From: Calycina herbarum
Taxonomy: Eukaryota; Ascomycota; Leotiomycetes; Helotiales; Pezizellaceae
Reading direction: 5' to 3'
Assembly (NCBI GenBank): GCA_001414485.1
Contig: LLEY01000112.1
Location: 62,001 to 126,000 of the forward strand
DNA length: 64,000 nucleotides
A program made the position numbers and the translations under genes. The notes beneath the pieces were generated by a model. It was not told the origin of the DNA. It saw only the letters and a list, made by a program, of their open reading frames with translations, and ran no database searches. Of the stretch, positions 33,097 through 44,315 are shown in pieces (the stretch's first letter is position 1; each line of letters starts with the position of its first letter).

Positions 33097-36000
33097 ATGT
33101 TGAAAACTACGCTATCCTCGAGTTCGACTTTAGCACTACCTCTAGCGCTAATTCTGCCGGTAGCGCCAGTTACTACTCTTAGAGAGGAAGTGAAATTGCC
33201 GGTACCTAAAACGTTTAACAGCTCTCTAGAGAAGCTTGCTAAGTTTATTATAAAAGCTTTAATATACTTAAACTTTTATTTAATATAGTTTACTTATAAA
33301 ACTAATTAAGTTATATAGCTTACTACCTATCTTAAGAGAGTAGTATATAACTAGATAGAGCTATATTTAGAGGATTTTTAAAAAAATAAAATATTAAATA
33401 GAAAAGTATTAAACCTTATAAGTAAAAGTACTTAAGAATTGTTTTTAACTATTACTAGATTTAAGAAAGGAATTAACTAGGTATTTATAAATATAGATTT
33501 AAAGAAAAAAGTAGTATAAGCTTTATATAGCCTTTAATAAAAGAGGTTAGTAACTAAATATACGTTAATGTTTTAATAATACTCTATACGTCTTAGCTAG
33601 AACGATAAAGCCTTATATAAGTAGTATTATAAAGGATTAAAGAATAGTATTAAGAATAAATTAGTTAAGGATAATTTCCTAGATATACTTAATAAGTTAA
33701 CTAATAATATAATTAAAATCGATAATTAGAATTATAAGTAGAGTCTAGAGAAAAAGAGTAGTTATAGATATTAATATTAAGGAAAAGGTAGGAAAAAGGA
33801 CTATAGAGATCTTATAGAAGTTAATACTACTTAGAAATGTTAGGTTCTAGGAAAAGGAACTTAAGATAGAGATATACTAAAGAAAGGACTTTCCTAGAAA
33901 GAGCGAGATCGTCGTCGTAAGTAGAACTTATATTATAACTATAGCCTCTCTAGCTATAGAGTAAATAAGTATAGTAAGAAGAAAGACTCTAAAGGGAAAT
34001 AAGCTAATACTACTATCTAAAAAGAAGTAGCTTTACTAGAAAGAATTAAACTTATAAACAAAGAACTCGAAGCTAGAGGATATAGTATATAGATTAAAAC
34101 AAATACCTTAGATATACTAGTAGGTGCTATATACCTATAGCTAAATAAAGGAATCGAACTCTAAGATAGTAAGGTATAAGATACTAATAATAGTAGGAAT
34201 CTACTTCTTAAAGAATATTATAATATATAATTAGAAATAGAATATAGATTTCCTCTTTAAGTAGAGTATAAGTTACTACTATTAATAAGTTTATTAGAGT
34301 TATTAGAATTAGAATCTAATTTATTAGAATTAAATCTAAGAATATATGAGCCTAAATAAGACGAGATATAAGCATTTATTAGAACCTTTAAGAGAGAGAA
34401 TAAATAGATATATATAGAAGACTAGAAACCTAATTTCTAGAGCTTATATTCTACTTAAGGAATTAACTCTACTATTTTAACTACTTATAAAATAGTTTAG
34501 AATAAATAGGATAGAATAATATTAATAAGTCTTATTACTAGAAGAGAAACCATCGAATTTAAAGAACCTAGACTAGAATAAGTAGTATCTAGTAAGCTAT
34601 CTAGTACGTCTAAGATAAGAGATATTTAGATAGTCGTAGATCTATAAAAAGAAACTAGCTTATAGTAATAACAGGGTTCTAACGACTTTATAGAACGCTT
34701 TAAACCTAGTTTTTTAAGTACGCTACCTGATAATAAGAAAGCTATACTAGAAATAGGAGGCTAGTATACTATAGTTACTTTAGTTAGAAAAGTTAGAGTA
34801 ATATTTTAAGAATTAGGAAGTAGAAAATTATTTAATATAATCTTCTAGAAGATAAACATATATAATATAGACTAAGAAATAGAGTTAGTATAGAGAGAAC
34901 TCTACTAACTAATAACTAGAGAGCTAAACGCTACCTCTAGAGAAAGTTAGTTAGTTATAACTATAAAGATTAAGAGAAAGGAACTTCGAGTTATAATTAA
35001 CTCTAGAGCAATAGGTAATTTCCTCTCTCTAATAGCTTTAAAAAAGCTAAACGTTCTAATTAAGAATATAAAACTATACTGTCTAAGAGTAGTCGACAGA
35101 ACAGACGTTACCTACTAGGATAGGATTATTAATTAGTAAACTATTCTAATAAAAGTTAATATTAAAAGATACTATTTAAATATATAATTTAATATTATTA
35201 AAATAAGAAGTAAGAAGGCAATACTTAATATACTATAGATTTAGAAACATAATCTAGATATTAATTAGAAGGCTTAAATAATAACCTTTAGTTAATATAA
35301 TTATATAAGATTATAATTATAACTATAAGACTAGAACAAGGTTAGTACTACCTCTTCTAAGATACTAGAACACCTTACCTAAGGTCCTCTATAAGTTAGT
35401 AAAAAAGCTAATAACGAAATACCTATATAGTATAGAGAATTTAAAGCTTTGTTTAAAAACCTAGAAGACTTATAAGCTTTGGTAGAACATTACTTATAAG
35501 ATTATAAGATTAAATTAAAAGAGAGTTATTATCTCTCGAAGTAGAAGCTTTAGTTATATAACTAGAAAAGCTTATAGAGAATAGAGAGTTATATAAAGGA
35601 AGGTATTAGAAAGGGATATATTAGAAGATCTAAGTTACTAATTATCTTAAATATACTTATTATTAAAAAGAAAGATAACCTAGATAAGAGAATATATATT
35701 AATTATTAAGAAGTAAATTATACTATAGTTAAAGACGCTTATCCGCTACTACCTAGCTAGTACTTATAAGATAAGTTAGACAAGGTAGTATAATTTATAA
35801 AATTAGATTAATAAAACACTTATAAACTTATATAAATAAAAACTAGAGATAAATAGAAGATAGTATTTATCTTACTATTAAGCCTTTATAAATATATAGT
35901 TATACTATTTAGACTTTATAATATACTAGCTATATATTAGAGATAAAATAATAATATTTTAAGAGATCTTCTAAGAGTAATAGTAATTTATTACTTAGAT

Positions 36001-38250
36001 AATATCTTAATCTTCTTAGAAAAAGAAGAAGAATATAAGAGATATATTAGAGAAGTTTTATAATAACTTATAAAAGTAAACTCTTAATTAAAACTCTCGA
36101 AGTACAAGTTTAGAGTAACTTAGACACTTTTCCTAAAATAGGTATTTAGCTTAGAGAAAATAGAAATAGATCTAGTAAAGATTTAAAATATTTTAAACTA
36201 GAAATTACTAGAGAATATAAAAGATATATAGTCTTTTCTTAGATTTATAAACTTTTACTATCTATTTATATAAGACTATATAAAGATTACTAAACTAATA
36301 ATAATACTAGTTAAGAAAGCTATTAAATTTATTTAGAATAAATAAGCTAAGAATACTTTTTAAAAAATTAAAATAAGGTTTATAGAAAAACCTATTCTAT
36401 ATAACTTTAATATAGAAAAACTAAGTATAATTAAAATAGATACCTTAAATATATTAGTAGGTATAATTTACTTATAACTAAATAAAAAGAGAAAACTTAT
36501 ACTTATTATATATTATTTAAAAACATTTAACCTAGTATAATAAAACTATAGTATCTTTAATAAGGAATTACTTACTATAGTATTAGCCTTAGAATACTAG
36601 AGAATCTATTTATAGCTAGTAAAATACCCGGTTACGATTCTATCTAACTATAAGAACCTTAGAATATTTATAATAACTAAAGAACTTATAACTAAATAGT
36701 TAGCTAGATAGGTAGAAATATTAGAAAGGTTTAATATTATTATTTAATATATAAAAGGAACGTTAAATACTTAAGCTAATACCCTTAGTTAAAAACCTAG
36801 ATATAAAGAGAATAAAGAGTATAAAAAGATTATAATCTTAAAAACTCTTAAGAATAAAGACTTAGTACCTACTATATACGAAATAATAGTAATAAATAAC
36901 ATTTAGATAAATAAAATTTAAAATATATATAAAGGTTATAACTAGTATATAAAAGAGAAACTATAGGTTCCTAGTTTATATATAAAAGAATTCGTATAAG
37001 AGTACTATACTACGCCCGCTTACGGTTACTAAGGAATTTATAGAACTCTCTAGAGAATAAGATAATACTACTATATTAATCAGTTATCTATAATAGTTAA
37101 GGAAGTAATAGTAGAATATAATACCTATACTAGGAATAAAGCTTCCTACTATACTCTTTATAGATAGATAAATACTACTCTAATACTATAAATACCTTAG
37201 AAATTAATATCTATAGATTTTATTATTAAATTACTAAAATCTAAAGATTTAATAATAGAAGTTAAGTATAACTTAATCCTAGTTATTATAGAATAACTTA
37301 TAAAATATATAATTTTAGTAATATATATAGAGTTAAGTATAGCTAAGGAATTAGCATTCGCATTCCTTAGAGAAGTAGTCTTAAGATATAGACTACTTAA
37401 AGAGATACTCTTAGATAGAGACAAGCTCTTTACCTTAAAATTTTAGATCGCTCTTATAAAACGATTAAGTATAAAAAGAAAGCTTTTAATAGCTTTTTAC
37501 TCTTAAATAAATAGAGGAAATAAATAGATAAATTAAGTAGTTAAAACATACCTTTATTATTATATAAACTACTAGTAAAACAACTAGGTAGAACTGCTAC
37601 TCTTAGTATAGTTTACTTATAATAGTTTAGTAACAGAAATAATACTTATTATACTATTTTATACTAACTTTAGATATAAATTATTAGTATACTAAGAACT
37701 ACTATCTACGACTATTAATAACTAGCTTACTTATATTTAGGTCTTAAAAATTAAGAGATTATATAAGAAACTTATAAAAGATTTATAGTTTATTATAGAA
37801 AGAAACATATACTACTATAACAAATAATATAGTTAGAAGCTAATACTAAAAGAGAGAGATAAAGTCTACTTAGTATAGAAAAACATTAATATAAAAAGAC
37901 TAAGTAATAAACTAGATTATAAAAAACTTAGACTATTTAAAATCAAATAAGTTAAGAGACTTTTAAATTATAAATTAATACTACTAAAGATAATAAATAT
38001 CTACCTAGTATTCTATATATCCTTACTTAAACTAGTACTACCGGGAGCACTACTAGCCCTATTTATAGAAATTCAACTAGTTAATCTAAATGCTAAATAC
38101 AAAGTCGAATAGATTCTTAACTATAAGACTATTAGAGATAAGATTAAGTGTTTAATTAAATAGTTAGACTACCTATATTTAGAGAATATATAGGAACTAA
38201 AAAGCAACCTTAACTATTGCTTAAGAGAACTTCAGAAGTTCTACTAATAA
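33097..38250 (+). pseudogene. gag-pol relic of the chromovirus
   Basis: ATG 33097 opens a gag-like start with LPVPKTFNSSLEKLAKFI. The zinc knuckle C-x2-C-x4-H-x4-C survives only as Tyr at all four positions (codons at 33931, 33940, 33955 and 33970). The reverse transcriptase reads DAYPLLPS, KLD, then YYLDNILIF. The chromodomain reads NAKYKVE, ILNYKTIRDKIKCLIK, LDYLYLENI and ELKSNLNYCLRELQKFY, with TAG in the Trp positions. Almost every TGG has become TAG and many CAA/CAG have become TAA/TAG. No functional product is possible. Confidence 0.88.
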
Positions 38251-38760
38251 AACCCAAGGCTGCCTAGAACTCAGGACCAGGGTTAGACAGAGATATATTA
38301 TTAGAAAGTACCTATTTAACAAAGAGAGCTATCTTAAAGGTAGGAAACCAGGCAGAAGAGGACTTAGGAGAAGGACTCGAAGGAGAAGGACTCGGAGGAG
38401 TAATAGGGAATCGTTTACGTATAAGGCTAAAGAAAAACCGATACACAGGTTTTCGAGGCCTAGGGATAAGAATAATAAGATAGCTAGGGCTATTATAAGA
38501 CCTTTTCAACTGAATACACTTAGAATAGTAAGAGGATTTAGAAAGCTCTAGGAAACATCGACGAGACTGTTTACGATAGAAAGAACAGGTCTCAGCTAGA
38601 CGCTATATAGATTCGATCTATATAGTAAGAGCTAAACGCTCTTTTCGTTTAGTATATAAAAAGAATATATTTATATATAAAGGAAGGTTAACGTCTTACT
38701 AACAGATATATTTAGGTTAGAATTCTAACGTAGGGACACGCTAGGCTAAGAAGGGGATAG

Positions 38761-39225
38761 TGTCACGAATCACGTGCTAGCACGTGACGAAGTGAAGTCT
38801 AGGCGACGCTCTAATAGGACGAGCACTATTATAACCCTAGAAGAAGGAAAGGATTAAGTATAATAGAATATATAATCCTAAGGATCTTATTATAGTTATA
38901 TCACGTGACTCGGTTAGGAACAGTCAGGTAATAGAGTCTAGTTTTAAGTAGCCCTAGAAATAGAGTCGGACTCTATCTTTAGAACTCCTACTAAGTAGAA
39001 CTCTAAAACATAAACGAAAGGTTCTATATAAGACTAGTACGTCTGCTATTAGATAGAAGCTTCGTACTTAACTTTAGTTATTAATTATATTATCTTATTT
39101 AACATCTTTAATATAAGTAATAAGTTTACTTCTAAGTGAACAATCTATCGCGTCTATACTTCTTACTTATATACTAACCTTCGAGACTTAGTTATCTTTG
39201 TTTAGTTCGTTTAAGTTTCGTTATA
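38761..39225 (+). repeat. 3' LTR (D) of the gypsy element
   Basis: Same length and boundaries as LTR B, followed by ACACG at 39226. It is heavily changed towards TA relative to B (for example GATGGGACATGC in B becomes AATAGAATATAT). Confidence 0.92.
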
Positions 39226-39587
39226 ACACGTTTTAATCGTATTTATAATTTCTAAAGAGCCTTATACGAAGATCCTAAGCTAATTAGTATATAGTTTCAA
39301 CTAGTTACGAATATATAAGCGAAATATAGAGTTTTAGACTACGACTTCTATAACTTCGACGAAACTAGGTTTATAATAGACGTGATTTGTTCTATAATAG
39401 TTATTACTTATATAGATCGACGTAGTAGAGATAAAGTAGTTTAGCTAGAGAATCGAGAATAGGCTACTACTATTACCTATATTAATAGTAAAAGCTAGAG
39501 TATTCCTCTATTTTTAGTAGTTTAAGAAAAGAATTATCTTATAAATTAGTATACTAATAGTAGTCTTCTATCTAACTAGGTTATTAA

Positions 39588-39868
39588 TATAATAGTATAA
39601 AACGGATACTACTACAAAAGAGGTATATAGAAGTGCGTTCGATAGAATAACATATCCGAATACTAGGCTCTAATACGAAGGAAAAGACCAAATTAGTCTT
39701 TCCTCAAGAGAGAGTAAGAGCATCTATATATAAGAGAGCCGGATAATAACAAAAGTCTGTACCGATCCGGCTCTGACAATTCCGAAACTATCTGTGCCGT
39801 ACTATACTCGGCACGTATTCTTAGCTGTTCCGATAGCTCGGCAATTCTATCAATAGCTGGCTATTACA
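39588..39868. mobile_element. 281-bp LTR-like insertion of another family
   Basis: It interrupts the transposase exactly where the second pogo copy reads straight through (ATTAAACCGATAA). It is flanked by the 5-bp repeat ATTAA (39583-39587 and 39869-39873). The ends TATAATAG and CTATTACA are near-complementary (TGTAATAG mutated at one base), so it fits a small solo LTR with TG..CA ends. Internally it has a TATATAAGAGAG promoter-like box and is not AT-rich in its right half. It shares no similarity with LTRs A-E. Confidence 0.8.
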
Positions 39869-40273
39869 ATTAAACCGATAACTAATAGATAGACGAATAA
39901 TAAGATAAGTCTAGAATAGATAAAACATTTTAATTAATATACTACTGCTTATATAAGAGAGCTATATCGAATACTAGTATTAGATAGGTATAAGAGCTAT
40001 AAATTAGTAGAATTTTAAGAGTATTATAAGATATATAATATTATAACTCTTAGATTACCTTCTTACTTATCTTATCTAACTTAACTACTTAATATTAGAT
40101 GTTTTAGTATATTAAAACAAGTATATAGTCGATAGATTAAGACGTTTATTAAAGCTTATATTAACTATATTACTAAGGTAGAGTTCTTTCTAGCTTTTAT
40201 AGTAGTATATAAGGAATCTATAATAGTCTAGAACGCTTAAGCTAGATTCTATAGAGCTAGCCTAGTGCCTTTT

Positions 40274-40728
40274 TATAACGAAACTTAAATAAACTAAACA
40301 AAAGTAACTAAGTCTCGAAGGTTAGTATATAAGTAAGAAGTAGAGATACACTAGGTTATTTACTTAAAAGTAAACTCGTTACTTATATCAAAGATATTAA
40401 ATAAGATAATAAGATTAATAACTAAAGTTAAGTACGAAGCTCCTATCTAATAGTAGACGTACTAGTTCTATATAGAACCTTTATATCTCCTAGGTTAATA
40501 GAATCGCCTATCGACCTAGTCGACTAGATTACCTTAGTTACTAGTTAACCCAGGTGATTCTTTTCTATCACGTGACCTCTAACGTGTTTCTAATAGTAAG
40601 ATCCTAGAATTATTTAATATCTTCGTATTACTAATTCTCTTCTATATTACCTTCTATTTCCTAGATATTATATCTTATTCTATTAGAGCGCTATCTAGAC
40701 TACTTACTATATAACGTGATTTATAACA
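40274..40728 (-). mobile_element. Solo LTR E (gypsy family), 455 bp
   Basis: It begins TATAACGAAAC and ends ATTTATAACA, in reverse orientation relative to LTRs B and D. It is flanked by CTTTT at 40269-40273 and 40729-40733. It lies in the transposase just after the codons for RASLVPF. It is heavily AT-shifted, unlike solo LTR A. Confidence 0.9.
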
Positions 40729-40904
40729 CTTTTAATCTATAAGTAGTAATTTTAAAGCTTAATATAAAGTTATAGACTCTAACACTTTCTAGACTCTCTA
40801 CTACTAACACCTTTCTATAGGAATCTTAGACCTCTTCTAATCTAATAGAAGCTCTTTTATAGTTAACTCTTATATGAAATCGAATTACTTACTATTAGAG
40901 AAGC

Positions 40905-41108
40905 TTGTCAACCCCTCTATTTAAGACAGTTATAGCGCTAGCTAAAGATATAGAGCGAATAGCTTATAAGATAACTCTTCTATCTACGGAGGTATATATA
41001 CTTCGAGTAGTAAATAAAGCTCTTAGTAAACGCCGGAGAGCTAGAAAGGCTCGTATCTATAAAGAGAGTATACTTATTATAGAGGATATACAGGATATTA
41101 TAGCCTAG
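40905..41108 (+). pseudogene. Pogo-like transposase, C-terminal fragment
   Basis: The longest surviving piece of the transposase: MSTPLFKTVIALAKDIERIA, then a coiled coil and KALSKRRRARKARIYKES, ending in a TAG where the frame continues KDVDKQVRRDIR. This is the basic C-terminal region typical of fungal Fot1-type transposases. It reads on to about 41170. Confidence 0.8.
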
Positions 41109-41509
41109 AAAGACGTAGATAAGCAGGTACGACGCGATATACGTATAGTAAGAGGTAGTTATAAGAAGAGGTAACTGTCTAGATAATACTATAGAATCTA
41201 TAGAAAAGCTAGTTATAATATACGAACTTATTAAGAAGCTGTAGATATATCTAGTATATTAGACTCTAATTATAAAGAGTTAATTTAATATATTATAGTT
41301 AAATTATTTAAGTTCAAAGTTATATACTAAGGAAAATTAATTAGAGTTCTAATATAACCGGGGTTCTAATAAACTACGTTATAAGAATTTTATCTAAATA
41401 AGTATTATAATTATTTTAAACTCTCTCTAATCTATTAGCTCTATATAACCTCTTTCTTTAGTAAGTTCCTCTATCTAGTACTACTTTTACCTTTTCTCTA
41501 CTTTCTATA

Positions 41510-43350
41510 ACGTGGTTTATTAGAACCTGGCGTATATTAGAACCTGGCGTACTTTTCCGTAGTATTTAACTTTGAATATTAATAAATTAACTATAACTAC
41601 TTAGAATCCGAAGAATTAGACATATCTATATTTATTTAACAAGTTCGTATATTATAACTAGCTTTTCCGTAAGTACTATAACGCTGTCTAGACGATTACC
41701 TCTCCTTCTTATTACCTCTCTCTATACGTAAGTCGCGTCGTACTTGCTCGTTAACGTCCTTTTAAGTTAAAAGATCTTAGACATCCTCTACTATAAGTGC
41801 TCTCTCTTGACATATACGAGTCTTTTTAGCTCTATAGCGTTTGCTTAAGGCTTTATTCGCTGCTTAAAGAGTACGTACTTCAGTAGATAACAAGGTTATC
41901 TCATAGGCTATTCGCTCTATACCTTTTGCTAATATAGTAACTGTCTTAAATAGTAGAGTCGACGAGCTTCTCTGGTAACAGGTAATCCGTTTCTAAACAA
42001 GAGTCGATTATAAGAGCGCTTTAGTAGAGTTTAAGAGAGTCTAAGAGATCTAAGTATTAGAATTAGCAGTAGAGGGTCTTAGAGGAGTTAGAGTCCGTAA
42101 TCTTATATTAAGCTTTGAAAGTACTACTTATAGGTTAAAAGATACTAGGCCAGCTCTATAGAATCTAGCTTAAGCGTTCTAGACCGTTATTAATTCTTTA
42201 TATACTACTATAAAAGCTAAAAAGAACTCTACCTTCGTAATATAGTTAATATAGGCTTTAATAAACGTCTTAATCTACTAACTATATACCTGTTTTAATA
42301 TACTAAAGTATTTAATATTAAGTGGTTAGGTTATATAGGATAAGTAGAGAGGTAGTCTAAGAGTTATAATATTATATACTTTATAATACTCTTAAAATTC
42401 AGCTGATTTATAACTCTTATATCTATCTAATACTAGTATTCGATATAGACTCTTTATATAACTAGTAGTATATTTATCGAAGTGTTTTAGCTATTCTAGA
42501 CCTGTCTCGTTATTTGTCTATCTATTACTTATCGGTTTAATAACCTAGTCGTATAGGAGGCCGACGTCTATATACTAATTCGTAAGATAATTCTTCTCTT
42601 AGACGACTAAAAATAGAGAGATATTCTAACCCTTGCTATTAATATAAGTAATTACTATAGCTTATTCCCGATTACCTAGCTAAACTGCCTTATCTCTACT
42701 ACGTCGATCTATACGTATAATAACTATTATAGAGTAAATCACATCTATTATAAAGCCTATTTCATCGAAGTTATAGAAATCGTAATCTAAAACGCTATAT
42801 TTCGCTTTTATATTTTATATAAGTTAGAACCACGCGCTAATTAGGTTAGGATCTTCGTATAAGGCTCTTTAGAAGTCGTAAACGCGATTAAAACGCGTCT
42901 TTAACTCTAGTTATCGTTATATAAATCGATATACCTAAAGCTTACTAACGCGTTTCCCTCTCCGCGATTTAAGGATATAATTTACTATATCTTCTATACT
43001 AGCTAGCCGGGGTGTAAACCCTCTAGAATCTAAGTTAAGTATATTCTAAAGAATCACTTCCTTCTTAAGTTAAGTTAATTTAATATTTACTAGCCGTCGT
43101 TCTAGAAGGGGAAGTTAGCCGTTTATTCTACAGCGAAGGCTAGTTTTAGAGACTTTGTAGATTTTTACAGTAGCTTAACAACTAAGCTTTTTAGATAATC
43201 GAATAGCCTCGATAGCTAAGATAATTCAAGCTTCTTAAGTTTAAATTTCTATTAGTAGTTGTTAAGATAACGCGTATTAAAATAATAAAGTAGAGAAGAT
43301 AGGAAAAGTACGCCAGGTTCTGATATACGCCAGGTTCTGATAAACTACGT
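41510..43350 (-). mobile_element. Second Fot1/pogo-type element, 1841 bp, uninterrupted
   Basis: Terminal inverted repeats of about 50 bp (ACGTGGTTTATTAGAACCTG at the left, its complement with C/T differences at the right) lie between TA dinucleotides (41508-41509 and 43351-43352). The minus strand encodes the same transposase as the composite element, readable as separate blocks: helix-turn-helix start, FTPRLASIEDI, LDYDFYNFDE (catalytic Asp region), TKVEFFLAFI, and LSKRYRAKKTRICQERALIV with a C-terminal CGKA..N..TC knuckle-like end. Many TAG/TAA codons interrupt it. An internal CCTGGCGTA motif is repeated inside each terminal repeat. Confidence 0.88.
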
Positions 43351-43352
43351 TA

Positions 43353-43825
43353 TACTTATAATATTATACTTAATAAGCTTTAAAAATGAAATTTTTAGTA
43401 AATAAAGTACTTTAATTATAACAGTTCTAGTTATATATATCTCGATCACGTGTAATCCTGTAACTAAGTTCTCCCGAGGTTCTACTAACTTACTTAGTAT
43501 AGTTAAATAGAGTAAGAGCGCCTATACTCTCTACTTCTCTCTTTAGTTTAGTTTTCCTTAATATAAGATACTATTCTATAAGCACTTCTTTTATATACTT
43601 ATAGAGAGCTGTTATAAGTATAAGATAAACTAAGATAGCGATAGAGTATATAATAATAGACTAATATTTATTTATTAAATCGTAATTCTAGGTTTTCAGT
43701 AGTACAAAAGCAGTATTAGCTATATAACATTGTTATCTACGGTTATAAAAACAAAAACGCTTTTCCTAGTTTCCCGTATTTATAACCCTAGATTCAAGAA
43801 CCTGTGCCGCTTGTCGATTAAAAGC
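43353..43825. other. Right border of the AT-rich island
   Basis: About 470 bases of mostly AT-rich sequence that returns to normal composition near 43780. No coding frame was recognised. A CACGTG-type word at 43446-43451 resembles those in the LTRs, but no LTR boundary is visible. Confidence 0.4.
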
Positions 43826-43943
43826 TAGTGTACGTCTAGAGCAGGGAGAATTAGGCATCCCGTCCGCTCTGCTATGCACAAGCCTTAGATCGGCAGATTA
43901 GTAGTTGAGTGGGTGACCACCAGCGAATACCTGATTCCACATA
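43826..43943 (+). rRNA. 5S rRNA gene, diverged (possibly pseudogene)
   Basis: The core is unmistakable: GCATCCCGTCCGCTCTGC, CACAAGCCTTAGATCG, AGATTAGTAGTTGAGTGG and GTGACCACCAGCGAAT. This covers the internal control region needed by TFIIIA/RNA polymerase III. The outer 25 bases at the 5' end and the last 12 at the 3' end diverge from the usual ACATACGACC / TTGTATG closing stem, so the terminal helix is poor. The start and end are set by alignment to the common 119-nt fungal length. Fungal 5S genes are often dispersed singly like this. Its place at the edge of a RIP-mutated island makes a pseudogene plausible. Confidence 0.75.
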
Positions 43944-44315
43944 CCCCGGGAGGGCATAGAAACTGCAATGTATGATGAGAGAAATTAGAGGGTAGAACCA
44001 TAAAGGAATAAATTGTCTTGCGAGTTGAAATGGGGAAAGGGGATAATTTTTAACTCGCCGTCGTTTGAGTGGGGTTAGAGGGAAATTCTCCTTTGAAACC
44101 CGATTGGGAGCCTTGCTTCGAAGGTAAATTTGTATTTTTAAAATGGATGCGTTTCTCTACTCTGCATCGAAAAGGCATAAGATTCAATAAAACTAACAGG
44201 ATAGGTAGTTTCCAAAAAAGTGGATTTTGTATTTATACAGTGATCTATACAGTAATTCTACACGACAGATTAATGATGAAGTAGGTTGATTTTGTACATG
44301 TACCTAGTACATATC
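43944..44315. other. Intergenic, no gene
   Basis: About 370 bases between the 5S-like gene and the 3' end of the cardiolipin synthase gene. The frame at 44069-44284 has no recognisable content. Confidence 0.4.

Larger units (their letters stand above)
32062..39225 (+). mobile_element. Ty3/gypsy chromovirus, 7.2 kb, RIP-mutated
   Basis: 5' LTR (B) at 32062-32526 and 3' LTR (D) at 38761-39225, both 465 bp, are flanked by the target duplication ACACG (32057-32061 and 39226-39230). The internal region holds recognisable but stop-riddled gag and pol in order: gag start at 33097, zinc knuckle about 33931-33972, reverse transcriptase about 35690-36070 with YLDN at 35992-36003 (from YLDD), RNase H, integrase with an HHCC-like region near 37000, and a C-terminal chromodomain at 38089-38250. 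A purine tract (AGAAGGGGATAG) precedes the 3' LTR. An additional, more diverged LTR (C, 32607-33062) sits 80 bases inside the 5' end. Confidence 0.92.
31161..41379 (+). mobile_element. Fot1/pogo-type DNA transposon carrying four nested insertions
   Basis: Terminal inverted repeats of about 50 bp: the left begins ACGTGGTTTATTAGAACCCT at 31161 and the right ends at 41379 with its near-perfect complement. Both are flanked by TA, the Tc1/mariner-superfamily target duplication. Transposase pieces lie in order on the plus strand: N-terminus 31258-31460, 31901-32056, then 39231-39582 (FDE-T motif in the DDE domain), 39874-40268, and C-terminus 40734-41170. Removing the four insertions and one copy of each 5-bp duplication (440+5, 7164+5, 281+5 and 455+5 bases) leaves about 1859 bp, matching the 1841-bp uninterrupted relative at 41510-43350. 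The coding pieces are riddled with TAG/TAA, so the element is dead. Confidence 0.9.

Noticed and set aside
38312..38509. 65-codon minus-strand frame next to the chromovirus end
   Set aside because: Pro/Ser-rich shadow of the AT-shifted retroelement tail; no ATG context, no domain.
31461..43350. CRISPR array or plasmid-like repeats
   Set aside because: Repeats are LTRs and TIRs with target duplications in a eukaryotic genome; no short regularly spaced repeat units exist.
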